The notes below the pieces were generated by a model, which did not search any database, was not told the DNA's origin, and saw nothing but the letters and a program-made list of their open reading frames with translations. This document shows, in pieces, positions 36,701-46,700 of a stretch of 60,000 nucleotides of DNA. Location: contig NC_087068.1 in the NCBI RefSeq assembly GCF_963678635.1, positions 2,358,001 to 2,418,000 on the forward strand, in the 5' to 3' direction. The position numbers and the translations under genes were made by a program. Each line of letters opens with the position of its first letter. Position 1 is the stretch's first letter. This stretch comes from Symsagittifera roscoffensis (taxonomy: Eukaryota > Xenacoelomorpha > Acoela > Convolutidae).

Positions 36701-39700
36701 TTCCATCGAACATCCAAACACCAAACGATGATGGCAATAACCCTAGTTCCCTCACGCAGGGAATGAACGCTCTGTCTCTTGAACTCCAACGCCGTACTCC
36801 AATTCCATCGCAGCCGGATACAGCGAGTTGCAGCGCTTGCAGGCAAAAACCGGGGCTCAGAAAAGATGGGAAGTTCTTTATGCATAAAATCAATGGAACG
36901 AAGTGCATAGGCTCAAGCCTGCTTACCGCGTGCGATCCCGGTCAACTCTAGCGCCGAAAACCCTTCCATTATCGACACTTTTCTCTCATCGCGCAGAAAC
37001 ACATAGAGGCACGTGCCAAAAGCATCCCGCCATAATGCGGGCCAGTTGCTCAGCCTTCTTTTGAACGATATTACAGCGAAACCTGAGGAAATAGATAACT
37101 GGACACGTCTCATGCTTTTCGCTTTCTGCTGCCTCGACGCACCGAAACGAGGTGGCAAGAAGCATACCAAGTCTCTGAGCGCTCGAATCAACGCCAAAGT
37201 CCGCGAGTTCCACACAAACAAGCTAATGAGACCAGAAGCAGCCCCCAGCACCCCGAAAATAGAAAGCAAGCGAAAGCAAAAGCCTCAAGAACTATCGGAG
37301 CTAGTCTCAGCAAAGATCGAAGAAGGAGACCTGAAGGGCGCAATAAGGCTAGCAAGCTCCGCCGAAACCATGGCTCCAAACGATAAAGCTACGTTACTGC
37401 TCTTGCGAAGTAAGCATCCAGTTCTCCGGCGAATACCCGACCGTCACCACTTCAAGCATCTGATGCTATCACCCATATTTCAACCGCCCCCGGTGAAATC
37501 AGAAAAGCGATTGAATCTTTTCCTCCCGGGTCTGCAGCAGGTCCCGCTGGACTCCGACCGCAGATCTTGAAAGAGCTTACTTCTACAAATTTGGGCGACG
37601 CGGGTGCAGCTCTTCTACAATCCCTTAGCGACTTCTCTTACTTGGTTCTGTCGGGCGGGGTTCCAGAAGACTTTCGCCCTTTCTTCTTCGGGGCGAACCT
37701 GTTTGCCTTTTCGAAACCAAAAGGTGGTATCAGACCCATCGCAGTAGGGAACACCCTGAGGCGTCTCGTCGCTAAATGTGCTCAACGGAATTTGCTGGAA
37801 AAACGGGTAGCGAAATATGGCGTAATGCAACTTGGATGTGGGATACCGAGAGGGTGTGAAGCCGCATCGCACGCAATGCGACACTATATTCAGGACACAA
37901 GCCGCCACCGAAATCGAGTTCTCCTAAAAGTACACATGTCGAATGCTTTCAATAGTTTACGCAGGGATGTCCTGCTTGAAACATCTCAGAGGGAGCACCC
38001 TGAAGCGTAAGCGTTCACTCTTTCAGCGTATGGTAAGCCATCGTGGTTGTTTTATGGCAACGAAGTGATTCCTTCCAATGAAGGAGTTCAACGAGGCGAT
38101 CCTGAAGGCCCGCCTCTTTTCAGTCACGCATTAATGGATATTGTTGAAGGAGTCACAAGCGAAATGAACGAGTGGTACCTAGACGATGGCAACATCGCAG
38201 ATGAGGCTGATGTAGTACTAAACGATTTTCGACGGCTCATTGTTAGTCTTGCGAATATGGGCCTTCAAATAAACTCCTCCCAGTGCGAGCTCGTGTTCTT
38301 AGACAACCAAGAAGAGCATATCCGGGAGCAGATTTTGAAGAAGTTCAGGCAAATTTGCACACTCATCGAAACAACCGAAATAGAAGACCTCGTTATCCTA
38401 GGCTCAACACTCGGAAAGCGGAGCCTGGAAAAAACTCTGACAGAAAAGAAAGAAGATCTCGAACGCCTATCACTGAACTTGAAAAAACTTGAAAACCATC
38501 ATGCACTATCACTTCTTGAAAGCGCTTTCTCTATTCCAAAGCTCCTCTTCATTTTGCGTACATCACCATGCTTCAAACAACCGGTCCTTCTCGAAAAATA
38601 CGATGAGATCTTGCGGTTAAGTCTCGAATCAATGTCAAACGTCAAGATAGATGACACCTCGTGGGAACAGGCAACGCTCCCAGTAAAATACGGCCGAATC
38701 GGTTTGAGTTCAGCTGTCCAGCTCGCCCCATCTGCATTTCTTGCTTCAGCGGCCGGCAGCGAAAAACTCATCTCCGAGATTCTTACCGAGGACACACACC
38801 TTGACGACGAGTTTTTGTTTTCGGCTATTGAGCATTGGCACGCCCTCTCGGATGCTGACTCGACCGTTGTGATCAAGGAGCCCGCAGCACAAAAAGACTG
38901 GTCCGCAGCTGTTAACAAGCAAAAGTTCGCGCGCATCCAATTGGTGAACGCAATCAATGAGACACCAAGAGCCAGAGTTCTGGCATACCAAGGAAAGATA
39001 GCTGGCGCATTGCTAAACGCATACCCCTCTAAAGCGACCGGACTCAAGCTCACTGACGAACAGATACGAATCTCCCTCGGACTACGACTGGGAGTTCCTT
39101 TTTGCGAACCTCATTTATGCAGCTGTGGCAGCGAGGTGAGAGCCGACGGACGTCATGGTCTGTCCTGCAAAAAGAGCTCAGGGCGATTTCCGAGGCATTC
39201 AATGATCAACGACATCATAAAACGAGCACTTAACTCTGTGGGCCTCCCGTCTCAGCTTGAACCTGTTGGTCTAACCCGCTCGGACGGGAAAAGAGCTGAT
39301 GGCGTTACCCTGATACCATGGTTCAGAGGTGCAAGTTAAGCATGGGATGCCACAGTAGTTGATGCACTGGCCCCTAGCAATATACTACGAAGCTCCAACC
39401 ACCCAGGGTCTACCGTAATAGCGGCTGAAGAGCGGAAGACCACTAAATATCAAGAACTGACTGACAGGGGCTACATATTCCAACCGATAGCCTTTGAAGT
39501 CCAAGGGAGAGCAGGCCCGTCTACCGAGAAGTTCTTATTCGATTTGAGCAAACGACTCATCAAGGAAACTCACAACAAGAAGGCATATAGCCAACTTATC
39601 CAAAGACTGTCAATTGCAATTCAAATGGGCAACGCAGCCTCCGTTATGGGTACATTGCCAGAACAATGCAGAGAACTGCTCATTTTGGAATAGCTTTGGT

Positions 39701-41182
39701 TTTTCAGTTGGTCAGAACAAAAACATTACTTTCTTTGTAGTTGTTTATCAATGTTTTGAACGAACCCTCTGTGCTTTAAAAAAAACAGCATATAAAAGCT
39801 GAGCATAGCTGAATACAATTTTGTTGTGTGACGTCGCTGAATTGTGTATTATGCGTTGTAATTAAATGTTTTAATGAAAAAAAATCTTCTTAGATAAAAC
39901 ATTCGAGTCAAAATTGCAATAAAAATAAGAATGAGTAAACCTTTCACTACGGGTCGGATTCAATACTGCGATCTGGGGATTTGGAGTCTCACGTCCTCTT
40001 CTCTCAGCCACGGGCGCTTAACGCTCGGAAAAAACTAGCCAAAACAAAGCATAGGACATGTTGTGAAATTTCAAGGCTACAGATCGTTATTATAGCAAAA
40101 GTGCCACCAAATTAGCCTTTAACTTGCCGGTTAGGTTGAAATAAATATTGAGTCACTCTACACTAAGCTCGCTAGTGTAAAGATAACGGGAATATAGAAT
40201 GCAGGAAGGCTCAAAATAAGCCTGATGCATGACAAAAAAAACATATTTGAAAATTTGGAGATCCTGTGAACAAGACTTTACGGGGAATAAACCAGAACCC
40301 GGTTGCAATACCCTTGCTTATCGCAAGGAATATCAGGCCCTGGCCGGACTCGAACTAAGGAACTTTCTCGTACCCGTAATAGTCCCTCTAGGGCAAATGA
40401 GCCACGGATGACAAGAAAACTGAATCTATCATAACTCAAGCTATCGCGATTTTGTTAAGCAAGATCCTGATACTGAAAAGTCTATATTCCTACCCGTATC
40501 TGAGTGAGAATAGATAAAAACAAAACCTTCGTTCAATTTTGTAAAATTTCTTCTATTTTGATTTTCGCGAAGACAATCTCATTTGATTTGAAGAGCTCGA
40601 ACCATAAATAACGACATGTAGCAATACTCAAATTTAAAAAAACAATATATCTTTTCCTGAACTTTCAAGAACAATTTGCGCAACCTTTTATGGGTGGCAC
40701 CAGAACGTACAATTTGAGGGAGCAAGTATGCTAGATACAATTTTAGATGCCTCCTGATGAGACATTTTGCTGCTCTTAAAAAAATCGATAAAGGGACAAA
40801 GGCACTTGCATTTAATTTTCTTTAAATTTTCCCAGTTTTCACCAAAAAAGGAACCATGCTTGGCTCTTGCTTTTCAGAGTGGATATCGTTTGCTTGAAAT
40901 GATCATGACCTCAACAGGTCCCTTAAAAGGTTCTTAACCGGCCGCTTGATGCAGTTTCCATAGATTGTCGGGCCAAAAGAATACAATTTGTCCGCAGTGC
41001 CATTTCTTGACCATTTATATAATCATAGTTTTTTTTCTTTATAATTTTCATAGCATTTCTTACATGTAGCAGACACTGTTTAGCGTGCACGTCGGATCAT
41101 CAACACCATACCCAGTGAGCACATCGTAGAATGCATCTCCTACTTTTGTCGGTCTCTGCTGGTTGATAAGAACGTTGGTCAT
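33535..41182 (-). CDS. NDUFS5: NDUFS5-like complex I subunit, three exons
   Basis: Exons 41182-41064, 35333-35222 and 33741-33535 on the minus strand join through GT-AG sites into 145 codons. The first junction splits a codon, whose Met is completed across the intron. The protein has a twin CX9C signature built from two exons: C-x9-C-x12-C-x9-C, the exact spacing of NDUFS5, followed by 'KKRDEMVRKGWVPP', which resembles the conserved Lys/Arg-rich, Pro-ending tail of NDUFS5. About 30 extra C-terminal residues extend beyond the usual end. Family role: a disulphide-stabilised accessory subunit of mitochondrial complex I on the intermembrane-space side, imported through Mia40/CHCHD4 (established for the family, inferred here). 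The start ATG at 41182 has an in-frame upstream stop. The stop codon overlaps an AATAAA at 33540-33535 on the minus strand. Intron 1 (5.7 kb) contains a broken LINE and SINE-like pieces. Confidence 0.85.
33742..35221 (-). other. Intron 2 of the NDUFS5-like gene with tRNA-like relics
   Basis: 1480-bp intron, AT-rich. It contains two adjacent tRNA-like modules on the minus strand: 34626-34686 (A-box-like 'gtggaggtaacacc') and 34717-34785 (B-box-like 'gggttagattccc'). Both are of the type found in repeat family B. No open frame with a recognisable domain. Confidence 0.6.
35222..35333 (-). CDS. NDUFS5: NDUFS5-like gene, exon 2
   Basis: 112-nt exon with acceptor 'gttaccag' and donor 'gtcagtg'. 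It encodes YKRDYEWC through C-REEFADWME-C and thus carries three of the four signature cysteines. It is GC-rich against AT-rich flanks. Confidence 0.85.
35469..36125. repeat. Family B left end inside intron 1
   Basis: 'gcgaagc-tta-gcttcgc' followed by 'atcacttgcgatacaaaa' at 35472 matches the left hairpin of family B. The body that follows is AT-rich and decayed, and I do not see the tRNA-like module or right hairpin before the LINE begins. Confidence 0.5.
36165..36330. repeat. 78-bp tandem repeat, two units
   Basis: Two adjacent 78-bp units, each starting 'ggtcggaatcgg' and ending 'cggaacccgggagcc', with about ten differences. They are GC-rich and stay open on both strands because the period is a multiple of three. 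They lie just upstream of the LINE ORF at 36373 and are best read as a 5' UTR minisatellite of that element. Confidence 0.75.
36373..39693 (+). pseudogene. Broken non-LTR retrotransposon with RLE-like C-terminus
   Basis: A nearly full-length LINE ORF in pieces, oriented against the NDUFS5-like gene whose intron 1 it occupies. Order: an N-terminal region with a C-x2-C start (36373-36951) and a second C-x2-C...H...C cluster; a frame change; a linker (about 36990-37410); a return to frame 1. The RT domain (about 37530-38900) has 'LKVHMSNAFNSL' as motif A, where the catalytic Asp is His, then 'EGVQRGDPEGPPLFS' as motif B, an intact 'YLDD' and 'MGLQINSSQCEL'. A C-terminal cysteine/histidine cluster and 'KRADG...WD' (about 39100-39370) fit the R-P-D / W-D core of restriction-like endonucleases of R2/CRE/NeSL-type elements. 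In-frame stops at 38008 and 39337, the frameshifts and the Asp-to-His change show it is dead. The clade is uncertain. Confidence 0.8.
39694..41063. other. Remaining part of NDUFS5-like intron 1
   Basis: AT-rich sequence between the dead LINE and exon 1. It holds two 7-bp-stem/7-nt-loop hairpins: 40159-40179 (perfect, arms TACACTA / TAGTGTA) and 40310-40330 (arms ACCCTTG / CAAGGAA, family B). A minus-strand tRNA-like module at 40336-40407 has a good B box 'tagttcgagtccgg'. No coding sequence seen. Confidence 0.55.
41064..41182 (-). CDS. NDUFS5: NDUFS5-like gene, exon 1 with start codon
   Basis: Coding part 119 nt from ATG (MTNVLINQQRP...) to a GTAAGA donor. It ends in 'CTLNSVCY' plus two bases of a Met codon that exon 2 completes. 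The last Cys pairs at x9 spacing with the first Cys of exon 2, which is strong evidence that these distant exons belong together. Confidence 0.8.
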
Positions 41183-41339
41183 GTCCGCCTGTTTATCCTA
41201 TCACAATCTAAAATTGTGTTTACAAAACAAGATTTGATATCCCTGTTTAAAAAAATTAAAGCGAATCTGAAAGTCGAAAATCATAGTGGTAACTACACAA
41301 GTCCTTCATCATTTCACTCAGTCAAAAATAATTTTGGAG

Positions 41340-42537
41340 TTTCATAAATTAGGAAAAAGTAAAGAAAAGTATCACGGGAAGAAAAGATCAGTTGGATTAA
41401 AGTGGGAACGGGGGTACAGCAAATTAATGACAAAAACGGCTTGTGCCCATGTTGCAGCAGGAAAGCTCCATATAGATCAAAGGGGGTTGAATGCGAGAGT
41501 TGCCGAAACTGGTATCATCTAAAATGCGGAAAAATATCCGATGACGTATACGCATCAATAACCGAGATAGTCTGGTACTGTGAAAGCTGCTGCCGAGCTA
41601 AGAACAAGGAGAAGAATACTCCCCAGGTGAAATTGTTCCTCAGGTATGTGGATGACATTGTTAGAACAGTCAGAGGGGAGCCGAGTTGTCTTCTCGATGC
41701 CGCCAATTCTCTTCATCCAAAGTTGCAGTTCACTCTAGAGAAAACTAATTCGGAGGGGAATTTGCCGTTCCTGGATTTGAACATAAATGTATCGCAGGGT
41801 AGGCGTGTAACTTGCAGTTGGTATCAAAAACCAACAGATACAGGGACTATACTGAACTATAGAAGCTGCGCCCCAACTCAGTATAAGCGTAGTGTTATCC
41901 AAGTCACTGTACACAGGGTTTTTAGGAGTACATCTAGCTGGGAGCAATTTGATAAGGCTAGGGAAACTAATAGGGCTCAATGGCTGACAAATCAGTACCC
42001 TGAAAATTGGTCCGCAAAGGTGGCATCGAGGGTAAGGGCAAGCCCCTGGATAGTGACAGGGGTTTGTCAGTTCAATCACCAAAGGATGGGAAGCCCCCAA
42101 TGCTGATGGTGCAATATAGAGGTAACCAGAGACAATATTTTGCTAACAGGTTACGAAAATTAACGAACGTTCAAGTGGTTTTCACCACAAGAAAACTACA
42201 ATCATGTTTACCATCACTGAAGTCAGCATTTTCTAATGACCTCAAGTCAAGAGTGGTTTATAAACTGTCATGTAGTGGATGCACTTCCATCTATGTCGGA
42301 CAAACTGTTCGACATTTGACCAGTAGAATTGAGGAAGATAAGAAAGCAGACTCACCGGTAGGCCTCCACCTTCAGCAATGCCAACTTGAGGGAAATAATT
42401 GTAACATTCGTCTACTGCAGTCACACATGAGGCTTAAGAAAAATAGGCCCTATAACCACTGGCTCAAGGGTCAGGGACACTATCTCTTGTGTTTTTCTAC
42501 CTCAAGAACGGTCGGAGCCAGTTCGGTTCACTTGTGA
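41340..42537 (+). pseudogene. Penelope-like element: PHD finger, partial RT, GIY-YIG endonuclease
   Basis: Plus-strand remnant in two frames. Frame one (41402-42106) begins with a PHD finger at about 41441-41600: C-x2-C, C-x2-C, W-Y-H-x2-C and a final C-x2-C preceded by Trp. It runs straight into the last part of a Penelope-type RT, with 'RYVDDIV' near 41641, then 'FLDLNINV' and 'WYQKPTDTGT'. RT motifs before YVDD are missing, so about two thirds of the RT is deleted or was never there. After a frameshift near 42090-42110, the second frame encodes the GIY-YIG nuclease: 'VYKLSC..C' then 'IYVGQTVRHLTSRI' (about 42253-42330) and 'VGLHLQQC'. The start codon is uncertain. The gypsy LTR begins three bases after the stop codon of this frame. 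Confidence 0.85.
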
Positions 42538-42539
42538 CA

Positions 42540-43699
42540 TGAGACTACGACCCGTTACAGCTTAAAGGCTACTACTAAAATATCCCCCCACTCTAGAATT
42601 AGAAACGTCCCCATACTTAGGTCTCTAGATACCCAAAATACATGAACGCCGTTAAAAACCGGGTTGGAACAATCCGTTAAGTTACTTTTTATTAGACAGT
42701 GGAACTTTGATCCATTTCAGATGGATCAACCTAAAACTCGCCTTACCTCAACATAACAATTATAAAACACACTCTAGGAATTTAAATTTGTACTCACATA
42801 GTAGCACGCTCAAGAAGTGGGAAATAATCCAGTCGGTAACTAACTCAAGAATTAAATAACGTAACTAAATGAGTCTAATGTTTTATAGTTTTAACAATGA
42901 GAACGAGTTTATACTCTAGACAATAGTTTTCTTGTGAACCATTAGGACACTCAAGCTGTCCACCTTTCCACCGAAGGTTCACTCTAGTCCAGTTCCGAAT
43001 AATACTCCAGTCGTTATAATCCAATTCGAGGGAATGCTCTCGTCTCTGTCACAGATGGGACAGCTCTACTCTCGATTATTATAGTGATGGAAATTGCGAA
43101 TAGCAATTTCCTACTGCTTTTTCTTGCGACTTTCCCGCGTTTTCGACTCAATTGTTCTGAAATTGTTCTCATCTCTTTTTCTGATTTTCAGTTCTCGCGA
43201 GAAAATCGTGCATGACAGGTTCCATTCGAAATTTTGAAAAATTAAATTTCACTCCAAAATCAAGTGTTTTTTGCTTCTCTCAAGGTCAAACTTCCAAATA
43301 TGACCGACTGGCACATACTCCCCGGACTCGAGATCGATGTCCTCATCGCGCGCTGTCTTCTGCCAGTGAGTCCCAGAAAAACCGAGTGTTGCTCAAGATA
43401 CAGTGCCAGTGGTCATTTACAGAAGTTTGCAGCAGATTTAAGCTTATCTACACCCCAAAATTCACAGCCATTTAAAATTTTCACACTATTGCTAAACAGC
43501 AACCAAAATCTGCATACACCTGCACCCTTGAATTTTCGCTTTTCAAGCCAATCATTTTAAAATCTCTTTTGTCCTATTCAATCAGGAAATTGTCATGCAG
43601 CATTTCGATTTATATAATAAATATAGTATATTAGTAACAATATTTGCTTTGTTAAAATTTCTTTTTCGTGAATCCAAGTTTCACTCGGATCCACGCTCA
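42540..43699 (-). repeat. Probable 3' LTR of the giant gypsy-type element
   Basis: On the minus strand this 1160-bp segment starts TGAGCG directly after a 15-nt purine tract and ends ...GTCTCA, giving a perfect 4-bp terminal inverted repeat TGAG/CTCA. It carries a TATA-rich stretch (about 43613-43630), an AATAAA (minus strand, about 42691-42696), a 9-bp-stem hairpin at 43089-43111 and a GC-rich patch at about 43290-43410. The 5' LTR is not in the window, so the borders cannot be confirmed by comparison. Short plus-strand open frames inside it are not called as genes. Confidence 0.6.
43089..43111. other. Hairpin in the LTR (9-bp stem, 5-nt loop)
   Basis: 'ggaaattgc' (43089-43097) and 'gcaatttcc' (43103-43111) are exact reverse complements around 'gaata'. 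It may be structural in the transcript or only incidental. Confidence 0.6.
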
Positions 43700-43701
43700 A
43701 G

Positions 43702-43716
43702 CCCCCCTTCCCTCTC
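43702..43716 (-). other. Polypurine tract
   Basis: On the minus strand it reads GAGAGGGAAGGGGGG and lies three bases before the proposed LTR start and 30 bp after the stop codon of the giant ORF. This is the position and composition of a plus-strand priming site of an LTR retrotransposon. Confidence 0.7.
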
Positions 43717-43745
43717 AAGACTCAAGATCCATCCGATTTGCCCAT

Positions 43746-46700
43746 TCATCTCGTACTCTTCGCCTTGGAGGTACTGCATCCTGAAGTGCTAGATGCGGCA
43801 AACTGTCTCAACAGTTCCTCTTCATCATCGGAACTAATCACAATCTCCTCCCAAGCCTTCAGCTGTTCATAGGATCGCATCCATTCTCTCTGCTCCTGCA
43901 ATCTCTTTGCTTGGTTGGGTAGTGCCTTCACCCTAGCTTCTCGGTTCAAGCAAAAGGAGTTGTGCAGGCTCAAGCTCACGTTCTTCGCCAGGTCTTCCTC
44001 TAGTATCGACTCCCTCGCTTTGGTATTGTCTCTAGACATCTTACCCACTCTTTTCCATCCTGTCGTGATCGCATTACGATGGGTTAGCAGGGGTCTCTTG
44101 AAAGCTTCCGGCCCAATCTCGGCCTGGAACTGTCGATACTCTTTTTGATGTTTTCTCATGTGATCTTTCGTTGTCATGTACAACCAAGACGTCAGTGTCG
44201 CCCGAAACCATGGAAAGTACCTCAAGCGACTCCATACGTGCCTGACTTCCGTCGGTATGGCGAATACTTTGCACGCAGTCTCAAACAACTCGAGTCTCCT
44301 GCTGTAGTCTATCGCGTATATTGACTCAGCCGTTGGCGTCGTCGCCTCCCGATACTTCGTTATATTCTCTTCTATCCATCTCAGAGCTAACATCGTACTC
44401 ACTACTAAGAGCGTCACCTTCTGCCGGTGATCCGGTAGTCCGATCGACCGAATCTCTTCCACATCCCACACCAGGCAAAGGTTCTTGTGATCTGGATACC
44501 ACACCGTTTGTGCCAAACAGTGGCATGGGCATTCCCCATGAGAGATCTCAATGCTCCTGAGATTACGCTCCCCTGAGGCTTCCAAGAGAGGCTCAAGCTC
44601 CATCATTTTCTCGTGCATCGTGTCGTTGTCTTCCAGGTTCGGAGTACTTCCCACAGGTATCCCGATCACGTTTTGTCTCTCGTGATCGCTCGTGTTTTCC
44701 CTTTCCAACTTCAGAAGATCTTCTCCCCAGATTTCGCTTAAGTCATCTCTCAATTCTTTTGGTACTGTCCCTTTGATTTTTCTCAACAACTTGTGCGAGT
44801 GATGCGACATCCGAGCCAACCTCACGCACTTGGGCACTGAGAAGGCCTTGTCCACCAGTATTCTCTGGCTGGACACTTCCACCATCGCCATGTGTAGCGG
44901 GTAGTGACTTCCGCACAAGTTGGCCATCATTGACCCTATCAGCGATTTCGCGTTCAATGGCAAGCCATAAGCTTCGCTCATGGGAAATCCCATTTCCGCC
45001 TCAAGACCAACCTTCCAGCTCCGGATGTGTTTTTGAGTCACCTGCAACACCCCGGGCCATGATTCTACGCTCAACGCCGTCACTAAATGATGTTCAGACT
45101 CCAGTCTCTCCAGTGCCTGCAGACCACACATTCTCGAGAAGAATCCGAGAGCTGTCGCTATATTCACCGTGGTTCTCGCGTAACATTCCGCTATTATTTG
45201 CACTTCACTTTTCTCCCTTTCTGTGATGTCTTCGAACCAAGTGACCAGGTCTTCTTTTTGAAACGACAGTATTCTGACGCATGACCGTCCATCGCAGATG
45301 TGCTCTCCGTTCCCACACGTCGAATCCAGACAGCTACCCGGCTCCAATTTCTTTGCTGACCCGGGGTCGCTCGTCCTTTCGCTTGGCTCTTGCATCTGGG
45401 GCGTGATTAGCTTATGTAGCACACTCAACTTCGCCAGATCTTCATCTTCCGTTGGTGCTAACCTCACTCGCTCTGTGGTTTCCTCGATTAGACTTGCATG
45501 GGGATGTGGACACCAGGAGGGTCTTAGTAGCTTCCATATCACTCCCAAGTTCGTGGTTAACAAGCCATTTCCACCGCCCATGTTCACTTCAACTCTCTTG
45601 TTTGAGCGCGGTATGCTTATCACCTCTGGTGTTTTCTCAAGAATCAGGCCCAGGCTCGGCCCCTCTTTTTCCACCGCGTCTATTTCCATTATTCTTTCTG
45701 TCCAAAACTTCAGTAGCTCCGCTACCTCATGGTTTCTGTTGGCTCCTCCAGCTTCCGAGTCTAAGAAGGGATTGTAGGCTATTCCCATCACTCCAGACAC
45801 ATTTTGGTATTCCCCCTTCTCACTGAGTCTCGAGTACTGTTCTGACGAGGCCAGGTTACGGTGAACATCATGTTCTTCCTCGAACTTCTTATTAGAGAAC
45901 CTCCGTACCTCGTCCAGCTTTCGATGGTTCTCTAAGGATAGTCTGGAACCATCTTCTTTCTCTATTCCTGTACTCTGATATACGTTCAAGATGATCGTTG
46001 AGACTCTTCTCTCCATGGTTTTACTTCCACTTGCTCTCTGGTGGCATGCCAGGATGGTGCTATCAGACATCATTGACATTGTCCATCTCAAGAAACATGT
46101 GGCATCTTTTCTTCTAGCCAGGCTCAAGCCTGAATTGTCCCTGGCCACGTGTTGCATCAGTGCCTGATACACCTCTAGCTTCTTGCTTCCCAACTTCAGC
46201 CTGTCATACGAGGTCAATGTCTCCAACTCTATTCCCACCAGACTCCAGGTGAACATTAATTGTCCCGCAGTTCTAACGAAGGGATTCGCCATTAGTGGCG
46301 GTGCTGATGAGGATGTTCTCATCGCCTCTTCAAAATGATCCTTCAACAAACTCTGCCAGGACCTCTTCAGATGACTTGCCATCTCTATCTTATTAACCTC
46401 GGCTTTTTGCTGGGTGGCCCAATTGCGTCGCCTGCGAGCTATTCCACTGTCCAACTTCTTCAAGCAGTCCTCCATTTCCTTCAATGTTTCGAGGGCCACC
46501 CACCACGTCCGGGAAGTGTTCCTCGTCTTGTTCCTCTCCAATGGATCACTCGTCACTTGTTTGCCCATGTCCTGATGTGCCTTCGAGATCCATTCTTTGC
46601 CGATCTCCACTTCCCCTACCTGTCCGTTCGTTGAACCTCTCTTCACGTTTACCTTCTGAGGCTTGAAGTCTTCTTCTGACGTCGAACTGGTGGAAACCTC

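Noticed and set aside
25190-40330. 7-7-7 hairpins as tRNA anticodon arms or Helitron 3' ends
   Set aside because: They lie about 90-110 bp from the tRNA-like modules, so they are not their anticodon arms. No CTRR end follows them at Helitron spacing.
43290-43410. GC-rich patch in the LTR as a plus-strand first exon (ATG followed by a GTGAGT donor-like site)
   Set aside because: It lies inside the proposed LTR and is only about 20 codons with no partner exon. The minus-strand reading contains the element's CTTGAG motif, so it is more likely part of the element.
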